DNA of 64,000 nt from NCBI RefSeq assembly GCF_030272615.1, contig NC_081406.1, positions 218,496,997 through 218,560,996 of the forward strand, in the 5' to 3' direction. This stretch comes from Cryptomeria japonica (taxonomy: Eukaryota; Streptophyta; Pinopsida; Cupressales; Cupressaceae). Made by a program: the position numbers and the translations under genes. This document shows positions 22,640 to 34,547 of this stretch, piece after piece. Below the pieces are notes generated by a model that had not been told where the DNA came from, did not search any database, and worked only from the letters and a program-made list of their open reading frames with translations. Each line of letters opens with the position of its first letter. Within the stretch, counting starts at the first letter, position 1.

Positions 22640-23170
22640 GATGGAATTAAGAATGGAGTGCTCGCAGTTCAGACACTGCGGAACAATATAATGGCCTCCA
22701 CTCTGCTTGGATCAACCGCCATCACACTGAGCTCATTGATTGGCGTGCTAGTGAGCAGCATAAATGGATCTGGTGGAGCAGATGCTTTTATATATGGTGA
22801 TCATAGCAGGACTGGCTCTTCTATAAAGTACTTCACCATTCTCATATGTTTCCTGACAGCGTTTGTGTGCAATGTTCAGTCAATACGTTACTACAGCCAT
22901 GTGAGTTTTCTGATAAATGTGCCCAGGGATAAGTATTTGCCACGACAGTCGTCGATTTATTTTGTGAGCAAAGCATTGAACAGAGGAAGCTACTTCTGGT
23001 CGTTGGGACTCAGGGCATTTTACTTCTCTTTCCCTCTCTTTTTGTGGATATTTGGGCCCCTGCCCATGTTTGTTTCCTGTTGTTCAATGGTGGGTGTTCT
23101 TTATTTCTTGGATACTGAACCCATTTCACCTAAACACTTTCTCTGCATGGCAGAGCAGATGTCGATGTAG
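22640..23170 (+). CDS. DUF599 family membrane protein, C-terminal exon
   Basis: Encodes 176 residues from DGIKNGVLAVQT to a TAG at 23168. Family hallmarks are QTLRNNIMASTLL, CNVQSIRYYSHVSFL, LNRGSYFWSLGLRAFYFSFPLFLWIFGP and VLYFLDTEP, with no stop or frameshift. At least four hydrophobic segments fit membrane helices (near residues 22-40, 70-88, 128-148 and 150-166). DUF599 proteins are plant membrane proteins of unknown function, usually about 230-250 residues, so this exon supplies the C-terminal two thirds. An upstream exon with the first membrane helix is expected, but I see none in the preceding 22 kb. Either the intron is very long or the gene is a fragment. The intact frame argues for recent function. 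Confidence 0.85.
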   Translation, partial: DGIKNGVLAVQTLRNNIMASTLLGSTAITLSSLIGVLVSSINGSGGADAFIYGDHSRTGSSIKYFTILICFLTAFVCNVQSIRYYSHVSFLINVPRDKYLPRQSSIYFVSKALNRGSYFWSLGLRAFYFSFPLFLWIFGPLPMFVSCCSMVGVLYFLDTEPISPKHFLCMAEQMSM

Positions 23171-23431
23171 AACAATGCTCTTCTCCAACACTATTTTTTG
23201 GAAAACCTACTTCTTTATGAGTGCATCAAGAAACTCATCTTTGAAGTCACTGAAGACAGTGATGAGAGCAGCAGGGATACAAAACGGAAGAGACATGGAG
23301 AACATATGACAGAAGGTGCCCAAGGATATCCAATGCAGCAATTCATTATGATTGGGGTGTTAGTAGATCTCCTTATTTTCACATTTTGTCCCACATTTTT
23401 TGGGTGGGATTACACTAGCATATTTTTATAA
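23171..23431 (+). other. Open frame continuing after the DUF599 stop / 3' UTR
   Basis: After the single TAG the same frame is open for 86 more codons (NNALLQHYFLENLLLYE..., with a basic KRKRHGE stretch and a hydrophobic end) to a TAA at about 23429. This may be 3' UTR open by chance, or a lost C-terminal extension. I recognise no domain. Confidence 0.4.
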
Positions 23432-24140
23432 GACTTATGAGATGCACTATGATTATGGTAGTATAAAATTTTGAAAAAATTTATATAGTGTTTTTTTATT
23501 AATATTCAATTATATAGTTTTTGAGTCAAATTTCATGAATAGTAGTTTAAGTTAGTGAAAAAATTTTCATTGTATTTGATTTTTTGTGAATCATTTTCAT
23601 GGATAAAGTCTTTTTGAAAAATCAATCAATCCCTGAAATAGCTCACTGAGACAAGTATATAAGAAACAATTAGTTGAATTGGGAAGCGGTGCATTTGAAT
23701 AAAAGGCAAGCAATTTTTTGCTATAACATTGCTAAAATACATTCCATAATTTCTTGTCATATAAATAGTAGTTTCTTAAAATTCAACCAACACATACAAA
23801 TAGATGAATAAAAAAAAAAAATTCAATGTGCATATCACAAAGATCTTTATATTTAAATTAACAATATAAAAAACATTAAATTTATCTTATTTTTGTTGGG
23901 TTTCAATCCAAAGAGAATATTTTTAAGTTGTGACAAGTGAATTGTCTATATTTCGAGGTTATATCTTCATTTGTTTTTCATATATCATCTTTTGTGTCTA
24001 CATTATCATGGTTTAATTTTATCTTTTTCTAGATGCTAAGATTTTTGTCACTATTGTCAATATGTTGTTACACATGCTTTATTTTTGTTTCTACTTCTTA
24101 TCTACGTCGAATGTTAAACAATTTTTTTAATGTGCACATC
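23432..24140. other. AT-rich intergenic sequence
   Basis: No gene, repeat pair or element end is recognised; short A/T runs predominate. Confidence 0.5.
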
Positions 24141-25330
24141 ACAAGGATCTCGAGTGGTCACCTATCCTAGAATTGTACTAGTTCAAACACTCTTAACCAT
24201 GAAGTTTGCCCCAAGATTAATTCTAGTTAGTTTGTCACCCCATTACAAAATTTTCAGCAAGTGGTATGCCTTACCAACCATTCAATATGGAGCCCCTTTA
24301 GTTCATCCAAAGACAAGTATGTGGCATTTTTTGTAATGTGTCAAATTGTTATGTTTTATAAAGATCCAAGTACATAGATTTTGAGTCAAATGCATCCACC
24401 TATATTTCATGAGTAATGGTTCATACAAACCTATCTCTCATGAACATGACAAGCCTACAACAATCATTACATCTACCTGATTTTCATAGGGATGAGGCAT
24501 TAGGACTTCCTAGGAGGTCACCTATTATAGTATTACTTTGACTCAAGCATGTCTAACCATGGAGTTTCCCCCAAGAGAAAACCCATTTAACATGACAGCT
24601 TAATTATAAAACCTTTAGTGACTGTTGTACATTATGAACCATTCATTATAGAGCCTCTTTTGCTCCTCCATAGATAAGTATGAGGTAGTTTATGTCAAAT
24701 TATGAAGTTTTATTAAGATTTATCTACATAATTTTTAAGTTAAACTCATTAACCCATATATCACAAGTAATGTTCACATGAATCCATATTTATAACCATG
24801 AATGGTTTAATCAACACTCTACATCTATGTGATGCTCAAAGGGGTGAAGCATTGAGACGTCATGGCAAATCACCCATCCTAGCACTACTCTAGCTCAAGC
24901 ACACTTAATCATACTACATTTGCAAACCTTCAAAAAAGTGTTGTGCCTTATGAATTATTTGTTTTTAAGTCTCTTTAGCTCATCCATAGACAAGTAAGAT
25001 GTATTTTTTTACCATTGTCACATTATGATATTTTATCAAAATTCATTTGCAGATTTATTGAGTTAAATTCATTCTCATATTCATGACTATTGATTAACAC
25101 ATACCAATCTTTCATCAGCATGAATGTTCCACTTAATAATCACTACTTCTAGGTGATATTCATGGGGTAAAACATTAAGACTAGCCGGATGCTTACCCAT
25201 CCTCTTACGTACTCTCATTCAAGTATGCTTAACTATGAATCTTCCCCAAGACCAAGCTCACTTAGCTTTGTAACCAATTTGCAAAACATTGAACAAGTGT
25301 TGTGCCTATGAATCATTCATTATGGAAACT
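24140..25330. repeat. Tandem array of about 350-bp units
   Basis: The anchor gtcacctatcctag...ctcaagca-cttaaccatg...ccccaag recurs at 24157, 24517, 24869 and 25192. Spacings are 360, 352 and 323 bp. Each unit also holds a catgagtaatggttcat-like segment and an acatctaggtgatgttcatggggt-like segment. Unit 3 lacks the end of the anchor. A single diverged unit is also in R1 copy 1 near 16420-16560. Confidence 0.75.
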
Positions 25331-27510
25331 TACAAACCCAAAACATCTATTTAGAATTCTAAACAAGATATTGAAGGCACACAACATTCCACATGACTTG
25401 TACCTAGTTTAATACTATTTGATGTAGTTAAGGGTAGAAGAACAAATGAATGGTAATCTTTCCCTTGAAATAACACTTCATAAAACTCTTCCTTATATAT
25501 TTTAAAGGCTTGATATTGTTCTATAAAATAAATAAATGATCCCAACATTTGGACCAAACTTAGAAGAATAAAACTATTAGAACTATTCTTTAGCTTAGGT
25601 GATTTTTGAGATAATATTTCATAGTTCTATTTTAAGAATTTTAAACATTTACCTTATTCATTTGTTAAATAAATTATATATGTTGGATACACATCATAGA
25701 TCCAAATATTCTCATAAATTAGAATACTCAAAGATAATTTGAACACACCAACGTATGGAAAACTTATTAGTTTCATTAACAATAAAATTACAATATTACA
25801 TTAGATTTTATTGGATAAATTTGGGTAAAATATTTCTATATAAAAAATTTGAAACATCATAAAATAAATTACCAAATAAAAAAGATATCAAGTCTTTGGA
25901 ATAATACAACTATTGGTACACTATATGCTAGAGATTGACTATTTTGGTATATCCTTCTCATTGAGTTCTTCAATCTACATATGGAACTTCAATAGTCCTT
26001 TTCCACCTTAAAATTATAATAAAAAATTAAAAGATAATTTTATTCGATTTCAATATTTTTGTTTTTATCATTTCTTCAATGTGTTACTAGAATGATATGT
26101 TTTTGAGAAAGATCGAAAGAAATTTTGGGAGCATAACTCCTCCATCAATATGGCCTCCAAATCCAATTTCAAGAGATTTTATAAATGTAAACCTAATAAT
26201 TAAGTCCTAATTGGTGTCATCCTCCAAGAAAATTCAAAAATATAAATTAGAAATTAACTATGGAAATGCAAGACTCAAGTATGATGTGTAAAATTCTATC
26301 TTACTTGCAACTCTTAACTATATGGGAAAATTGATAAGGGATAAAGATATGATTTTTTTTTTTGGCAAATGCATCTTGTAATCAACCTCCTAAATTACCT
26401 CCTCAAATTCATTGCCATTGTCACTTTGGTTTCTAGTCATCAACTCAAGTTGCAAGTGGAGTCCTTCTCATGTCTTATCCACCATTTTGAGAGGCATATC
26501 AATTTGAATTTCACTAATGGAGTCCTTGTCATGTATTGGGCACCATTTTTAGAGATAAAATGATTTGAATTTGAACTTCAAATTGATGAGGATGAATTAT
26601 CATGTTCCCCTCTCCACCTAAGAATCAAGGTTAGAGCCAACAAATAAAATGAAAATAAAATATTTTTGGTTGATGTTGATTGCTCAATTCTTCAAAATTC
26701 TCCTACATCAAAGATAAACAATTTAAAGGAATTTGATAAGTTTTTATGGTATTTACATATATCCTTAAGTACTTTCATTCCATATGGCTTGGTAAACAAA
26801 TAAATTGTGAGAGACATTAACCAAAGTAGAATGGTCAATGTCATTTCATTAATTTGTAAGATTTAAAGAAATGATTTATTTAGTTAGAGACATATCTTTC
26901 ATATCCATTTTTTTCACATGGTTATCATAATTAAAGTATTCTTCCTTATCAAAGTAAATAGTAGTGTTGAAATTATTAATTAGGTCATCTTCAATTTGAC
27001 TCAAAATCATGTTACGTTCAAAATAGTACTTTTATTTAATGATAAATGATGTTGAGACCATGGAATGAAATCAAGAGAAAATATATGATAAATGATGTTG
27101 AGACCATGTAATGAAATCAAGAGAAAATAAGGTTTATAATTATTATATCTAATGTAAAAATATGAGAATTTATAGGTCTTATTGGATGGATTAGAAATGG
27201 TATGTCAATAGTCATTTTTACAATTACACTTTGAAGAAAGGATATAGTTGGCTTTTTTTTGGCACCTTCACATGATACAAAATTTTAATATAAAGTGGGA
27301 TTCACAATCACCTAATTCTATCTGGCACGTGTTTTCAAATAGATTTGAAAGCCATTGTTGATCCCAAAGTTGTCCATTTTTTCTAGTGTCTACTATACTA
27401 GGGTTTTCCTAGTAGCACTCATTCAAATCATCTTGACCTCTTTAATTTAAGATGTACACTTTGTGGGAAACTAGAAACCCTTCTTCACCTATTCTAATTT
27501 TGTGCTCATT
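24950..27510. repeat. Dispersed repeat R1, copy 2
   Basis: Matches 16230-17760 over about 1.6 kb and then continues beyond the point where copy 1 is cut. The segment 25905-27510 is itself duplicated in tandem at 27526-28990. No coding signal. Confidence 0.7.
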
Positions 27511-27525
27511 TACAAGTTGCTTAAT

Positions 27526-28990
27526 CCAACTATTGGTACACTATATGCTAGAAATTGACTGTTTTGTTGTATCCTTCTCCTTGAGTTATTCAACCTACAT
27601 ATGGAACTTCAATAATCATTTTCCACCTTAAAATTATAATAAAATTTTTAAATGAAATTTTATTTAATCTCAATATTTTTGTTTTCATCATTTCTTCAAT
27701 GTCTTACCAAAATGAAAATATTTTTGTAAAATATCAAGAGAAATTTTAGGAATATAACTCCTCCATCAACATGACATCTAAACCCAATTTCAAGAGATTT
27801 TATAAATGTAAACCTAATAATTGAGTCCTAATTGGTGCCATCCTCCAAAAATATTTAAAGATATACATTAGAAATTAATTATGGAAATGCAAGACTTAAG
27901 TATGACCTGGAAAATTTTATCTTAGTTGAAACTCTCCTCTATATGAGAAAATTAATTAAGGATCAAGACATGAAAAAAATGGTGGCAAATGCATCTTGTA
28001 ATCTACCTCCTAAATTACCTCCTCAAATTCATTGTCATTGTCACATTGGTTTTTAGTCATCAACACAAGTTGCAAGTGGAGTCCTTCTTATGTCTTATCC
28101 ACCATTTTGAGAAGCAAATTAAATTGAATTTGACAAATGGAGTCCTCATCACATATCAAGAACCATTTTTAGAGGTAAAATGATTTGAATTTTAATTTCA
28201 AATTGTTGAGGATTAAATTTTATGTTCTCCTCTCCACCTAAGAATCTAAGATTAGATCTAGCAAATAAAATGGAAATACATATTTGAGTACTTTAATTCC
28301 ATATGGCTTCGTAATCAATAAATTGTGAGAAACATTAACCAAAGTAGAATGATCAACATCGTTTCATTAATTTATTAGATTTAAATAAATAATTTTTTTA
28401 GTGAGAGACATATCTTGCATATTCATTTTTTTTCACATGGGTATCATGATCAAAGTATTCTTCCTTATCAAAATAAATGACAATGTTAAAATTATTAATT
28501 AGGTCATCTTCAATTTGACTCAAAATCATGTTATGATTATCGATTAAAAAAAATTATGTTATGGTTCAATCTAGGACTATTATTTAATGATAAATGATGT
28601 TGAGACCTTGGAATAAAATTTTTTAAAAAAAGGATGATAATTCTTATAATATCTAATGCAAAAACATGTGAATTTATAGGCCTTGTTGGATGGATTAGAA
28701 ATGGTATTTTAATATTCATTTTTGTAATTACACTTTGAAGAAAGGATGGAGTTGGCTTTTCCTGAGAACCTTCACATCATACAAAATTCTAATACAAAGT
28801 GGGATTCACAATCACCTAATTTGATCTAACATGTTTTTTAAAATAGTTTTGAAAGCCATAGTTGATCCCAAAGTTGTCTATTTTTTCTAATGTCTATTAT
28901 AATAGATCTTCCTATTAGAACTCATTCAATTCATCTTGGCCCTCTCCAATTTAATATGTAAATTTTGTGGGCAACTAGAAACTCTTCACC
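27526..28990. repeat. Dispersed repeat R1, copy 3 (tandem, 1.62 kb offset)
   Basis: Starts with aactattggtacactatatgctag, identical to 25911, and shares successive blocks to gtgggattcacaatcacctaat (27298 and 28799). Internal deletions make it about 140 bp shorter than copy 2. Confidence 0.75.
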
Positions 28991-29173
28991 AATTCTAGTT
29001 TTTTGTTAATTCACAAGTTGCCTAGTCATGGATTCACGATTTCTGTTGACCTTCAAAGATTGAAAATGTCACCTAACATGATGTTCTTGGTAATGGAGCC
29101 AAGTTATCTATAAGTTTTCCCATTTATGACGTGCATTAGATTAAAAATTATTTAAATCTTTATTTGGAATAGT
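28991..29173. other. Intervening sequence before solo LTR C
   Basis: About 180 bp without recognised signals. Confidence 0.4.
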
Positions 29174-29178
29174 GGACA

Positions 29179-30033
29179 TGTTAGATTCAATGATAGTCCC
29201 AAAGACACTAAGAGGGGGGGGGGGGGGGGGGGGGGGGGGTGAATCAGTGTCTAACCGGTTAATAGAATATTTAAACTTATTAATAACTTTGCATCCCAAA
29301 ATAGTGTGTCGGTAAATAAGAATTATTGCAATAAACAGAAATAATAGAGACACCATAGAAACACACCATAACACAAGATATTTAACGAGGAAACCCGGTG
29401 TGGGAAAAACCTCGGTGGGATTTGTGACCCACAATATTTACTCACTGGCCAATGAATAAATACTACTTACAATGAGGGGCCTGCACATGCAGGGAGGCCA
29501 ACAACCTAGAGCTCACTGCTCAATAAAGAGTCACATTGACTACAAAATAGATTAACAAATCCAATACAATGTACTACTCAAAACAACATCTCTCATGCCA
29601 GGTTCAGTACCGGTTTAAGCTCAGTCAATAACCAAAACCTTCGTTGTCAACTATATCACCTTATACAAAATTGCCTCATCACACATTAATATACCTCTCT
29701 CTCTCATCTACTTACATAAAATAACCTATAAGATCTCATACATATATGAGTCTTTTATAGTATACCATGTTGGCTTTACAAAAGATAATTACATTACAAA
29801 AAAATTCATATAAACAAAACTCTATCCCATGTCAGTTGGAGTGTCGGTATGCTTGTTGCTGATGTAATCTGAATGCCGGTTAAGTGCCTGTCGGTGCCAA
29901 TGTCTGCCGGTGTATGAAGTTTTGTGATGTTGGGCATGTAGAAACCATTTGTCAGTGACTTTCCAGTTGGTTTCCAAATGGTTGCCATCAATGACAACAT
30001 CAACTATTCTCATAAGAGTGTAGAATGCCAACA
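29179..30033 (-). mobile_element. Solo LTR C (855 bp) with TSD ggaca
   Basis: Runs from TGTTAGATTC to TGCCAACA and is flanked by ggaca at 29174-29178 and 30034-30038, a perfect 5-bp duplication. It carries the shared block aaacccggtgtgggaaaaacctcggtggg and an exceptional run of 26 G at 29214-29239. No internal sequence or second LTR is attached, so it is a solo LTR left by recombination. The minus orientation is inferred from the shared end module. Confidence 0.85.
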
Positions 30034-30038
30034 GGACA

Positions 30039-31800
30039 TTGTTCCATTTTTGCTCATTTTTTATAGATGATAATTTTGTTGTTTTCTATAAATAACTAGT
30101 GACCTATAATGTTCTTATGTAGATTTAAGTTAAAGCCAACAAGGTTGTGTTTAAAAGCTCACATCTTTTAATCCTTATTGACCATTAGGAATGCCCCTTG
30201 TAATGCTATGTCTAGGTTTCTTCCTTCTCCACCTTTCCTTTCCAAATGGCCTCACCAATAGTTGCAATGCTCCTAGTATTTGGGTCATTATCCAATGCTT
30301 CCCTTGTTTTCTGATTACCTAGTTGTATGCTTTAACTCGATTTTATTGTATGATATTTTCATTCAAAGAAATAATTTTTTTAACTTAAATATAAAATAAA
30401 ATAAAAAATCATACCCTACAACCAAAACCTAGGGGGTGTAAGATCAAACAAGTCACCAAAATAAAAATAAATAAATGTACCCCTTTCTAATTATCTAGGT
30501 GGATAAGTCGGTCAATCAATTGACACACAACTAATTTATATAAAATAGATAAATTTAGAAACAATAAAATATGCTACATATTTAGCAATGAAAGGTGGGG
30601 GAACTTAGTTCAAGATGTGACAAGTGAGAGTTTTGTTGTAACACATGTTCTATGATCCAATTTTTATTTTTACTATCAAATTCATGACTATGAAGTAATG
30701 ATCTTCACTTTATTTTGGTTTAGTCATACACCTATGGTTTTGATCTTTGAACCTATGGCTTATAACCCCTTTGTGTAGTTTTGAAACCACTTTGTGACCT
30801 TGAACTTTACACCTTTGATCTTCAAAATCCTATCCGCCTGCAATACTTGTGAATAGTGGTTCTTAGAAGCACGATATTAAAAAGTTGTTCTAGAGAAGGT
30901 AAGCTGAATAGCTTCCCATATTATATATTACTAATACCGTTTGATCGATTCAATGATTTCAAACAATTTGGAAGACACAAAGTAAAAATGCAAATGCATA
31001 TATTTATCCTTATAATGTGTAGATGTTGATGTTATATACTCTTGTAATACTTTATTATTCAAATGATCCCACAATGATGGATATGCGTAGATGTCTAAAA
31101 TTAGCGAAGGCTTCATCCTTAAATTCTACAACACCCCAGTGCATGCATGGAATATTTTGTGCTTGAGTTAGTAGGTAATATCTTAGTGGACACCTCAAAA
31201 TTTTGAATAGTGTCTAGGGTTTTCTACTTCTTCAAAGTCTAGATCTCTTTGTCTTTGTATGTTCTTTATAAATATATAATTCTTCTATGTCGAATTTGAA
31301 TCTTGCACACAACAAAGAGAGAAAAATGGTGTTTGGTTTATAGCGATTTGCCTAGGTCAAACATTGAGTTGGAATTAACCCTATGTAAAGAAAAGAGAAC
31401 TTGCCTCTACAAGGAAGAGGTTGAAAACCTTATGAAAATGTAGAATGGAAATTCTATACCTTTTCCATAAATCTCCTTTCCTTGAAGTCTTGATGAAATT
31501 TTAATGTTGTTAGGTGGAATATTATGCATGCCTTCGCACAAACTTGATCATGGATGTCGTCTTGAATGCTTGAAAATCTGAATACTTGACCTCTCCTTTA
31601 CTGCATTATGAATGCTTAATTACTTGCTCAATTGAAATTAATTGAACTGGAAACTTGTGTAGAGATGTTTTAAATGCGGGTATAAGACTTTTAAACTCAA
31701 CCTCACAAAATACGTTTAAAATTTTGAAGAAGGCCGACATCGGGATCATTTTGTTGCTCAATTTTTTTTGACCATTAGAGGGTTCAAATTTGGACCCCTT
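30039..31800. other. Flank of nest; contains part of an LTR of element D from roughly 30.3-30.9 kb
   Basis: No gene is seen. The right part (about 31500-31800) resembles the LTR of element Z in order: gtcttgaatgcttg, gaatgcttaattacttgctcaattg, then aaggccgac. The left edge of this LTR is not resolved. The LTR resumes at 49283 after the insertion of element E. Confidence 0.5.
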
Positions 31801-32711
31801 TGTTGGAATCCAAGAACACGGAGAGGGGGGATGAATCAATGTTCTACTAGAATGATCAATTTTAACCTTATTAAAACATGCATCCACCAACCGGTATACC
31901 GGTACATAAAGAATCGAAAGAAGTAAAGCAACCAATAAGCCAATCACACAAATGAATACCATAACATAGAGAATCATACGTGGAAAACCTCAAAGAGGAA
32001 AAACCACGGTGGGATTTGGGACCCACAATATCAATCCACTGGCCATATGAAGAGATATTACAAAATATAGGGGCCTGCACTTGGAGGAAGGCTTATAGCC
32101 TAGAGCACTCTTCTCAATCACAAAAGGAGCCTCACTGACTACATACAATTCCAGACTACAATCCGGAGAAATGATTGAACTGCAAAGATGACATCTTCTA
32201 TGCCTGAATACAGTTCCGGTTAAGCTCTATCTGTTCCAATCTTAAACCCTAAACCCTTTTCGGAATAACCCCTTACATAAATGTCCTCACATACATGATC
32301 TCTCTCATATATCTTGCATATCCTTCATTATTTCCTCACTCAAGCTTATTACAAAATGATCTAATCAACTGACCTATATACCCTTTACAAACTATCATGC
32401 CTTATGTCAGCTTACAAAGATAACTACAATATGAATAAACATGTTGGCTCAATAATATAAATACATGAATATCAAAACAATTGCTGATGCTGGATCTCCC
32501 AAATGATGTCGGCCTCCAATACTGATAACCTAATTGTAAACCATGTCGGCTTGCATTGCTGGTAACCAAAGAAATCCATCCAACCTATCAGTGCCGGTGA
32601 AGTGTCTGTCGGTACACTACTAAACTAAAATATGAAGCTGGAACATGTTGCCATGTTTCCATCAATGACAACATATTGAAACCAACCAAAATTGAGTGTC
32701 AATTTCCAACA
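31801..32711 (-). repeat. 3' LTR of element E (911 bp)
   Basis: Intact copy from TGTTGGAATC to TTTCCAACA. It contains the shared block gtggaaaacctcaaagagg, aaaaaccacggtggg. The PPT at 32712-32725 (complement of atctccccctttgg) follows. Confidence 0.9.
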
Positions 32712-32938
32712 ATCTCCCCCTTTGGCATTGATGGCAACACTCAATGAAAAATGATCATGGCTTCCATCTGTTGGTTTCATCCTAAGCCTACTCTCCTTGA
32801 GTTGAATATCCATCTAAAACAAAATACTACATACCTTCAAATCTCTTGAATATTTTAGACCTATACCTCCCCCTTTGACATCAATACCAAAAAAAGGATG
32901 AAGAATGAAAGAATGTACAAGGAATGTCCCAAAATACC

Positions 32939-33493
32939 TTACCGAAGCTGAATATATTTGAAAATTTTCGGATAGGCATTCTCCAAAATCTCTAGATAAG
33001 TATCCCAACCAGATTTGAAAGTGCCATAAATAGATACAAGTCCATTTAGAATATGGGCATATGATTCTTTCTCATTAAGCTCTATCAGTGTGGGCTTACC
33101 AACCATATCTATACACTCCTTCTTATGTACACTTAATGAATCCAACCGGGGACTCACCAATCCTCTAAGAACCTTGGCTCTCCTTATGATTTTATCTTTT
33201 TCCCTCTCAAGAGAAAAAAATTGGGCTTCCAAAACCAAAATCTGACCATCTATAGATGTAGTCAATGAATGTGAACCATCAAAAGAATTGACTATACCTA
33301 CAATCTCCTCCCGAATATCCTTAATCCTTTCTATTTTTTTAGTGAGTAAACTTGTGTTACACCATACTCTTAAAATATTAGTACACTGCCTTAATGCATT
33401 ATCAATCAATTTCAACTTATCATTAATTTTCTTCCTCTCTGACCCAATCATTTGATCAAATCTAGCTTTCTTTCCCTGTGTAAACCTCTCCAA
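32939..33493 (-). pseudogene. Element E ORF, C-terminal coiled-coil module (unknown family)
   Basis: A continuous 184-residue stretch, MERFTQGKKARFDQMIGSER to KIFKYIQLR, is highly charged and heptad-like. It lies next to the PPT end, where pol would end in a normal Copia element. The same motif order is found in element B, so the module is conserved between two LTR families and has probably been selected. No catalytic motif is visible. It continues, with shifts, the long ORF of this element. Confidence 0.6.
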
Positions 33494-33552
33494 TGCCTAT
33501 CGGTTTGATATTTGTTGTAGAGACTAAAAGTCCTTTGAAATGTGCTTTGTGA

Positions 33553-34456
33553 TTACCTTAAGTTTGTCGGATGGGCTCGCTTCATTGTCAAATTTGCACT
33601 CCAGGACAAGTCTATGAAAAACAGTGATAGACTGATCAATAAATCCTTTGTCCCTAGATCCTTCATCATTTTCTGTGCAACCATCATCATGAGTTTAGTA
33701 GAACTCATCTTCGTTATTCTTTTCTTTTCAACCTGCGAGGTGTCAATTGACAACAATGATGGGCTCACTACCAGTTCCCTATCGGATTCCCCTTTCTCCT
33801 CCTCTGATGGTTTAACTTTTATAGCTTCCTCACTTGCACCAGTGGATTCGCCACTTGGTGCAGTCTTAGTAACTGTCGCTTCCTCCATAGGAACTATGTC
33901 CTCATCTTGTACATTTTGATTCGGAGGACTATTGTCCTCAAAATTAGTAACATGTACACATGCAATCTTTACACTGTTTGATTCTACCGGTATTTCAACA
34001 TTTACCTATACATTAGTTTCTACTCGGGACTCAATATCCACTATCTTAATGTTTTTCAAAATTGAGGGTGAAGTACCCACAATACCTTTACCTTTCCCTT
34101 CAACCAGGATATCTGCAGTATCTGTCTTTGGTTTCGGTGAAGTATAAAAATCATGTTTTGCTACAAATAATTTAATTCATGCATTGTGTGTCTCCTTGAC
34201 TATCTCATTTACCCTACCTAACATAAGGTTAATTATTCTGTGCTTACTATAAAAGATTTTCCCTGTCTACAATCTCAAGTGTCATGTCCATGTCCTCTGG
34301 AGTAATGAAAATACAAACAAATAACAACTCTTGAATCTTTATATGCTTGTCCTCTTCCATTGTTGATAATCTTCTAGCATCTAGTATGTCATATAATTGT
34401 GTCGATATTTGGTTTTCAATTTCTAACAAGGCTTTCTTATATATATCAAAATACAA
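33553..34456 (-). pseudogene. Element E ORF, acidic middle part
   Basis: Minus-strand frames include a Ser/Glu-rich acidic run (EEATVTKTAPSGESTGASEE) and KKRITKMSSTKLMMMVAQKM. Further up is a helical segment (FDIYKKALLEIENQISTQLY, ending near 34456). Frameshifts and stops separate them. It is low-complexity and hydrophilic, with no domain recognised. Confidence 0.5.
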
Positions 34457-34547
34457 TCAAACTGCTTCCTCTGCTTCTCTCTGTTCATCATTATCCAAAT
34501 GCTCATAATTAAATTGTACATTCTTTAACATACCATCTTTAGTAATT

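Noticed and set aside
24140-25330. CRISPR-like regular spacing
   Set aside because: Units are about 350 bp, diverged and without short identical repeats; this is plant DNA.
29141-29434. Minus-strand ORF with a poly-proline stretch
   Set aside because: It is the translation of the G run in solo LTR C.
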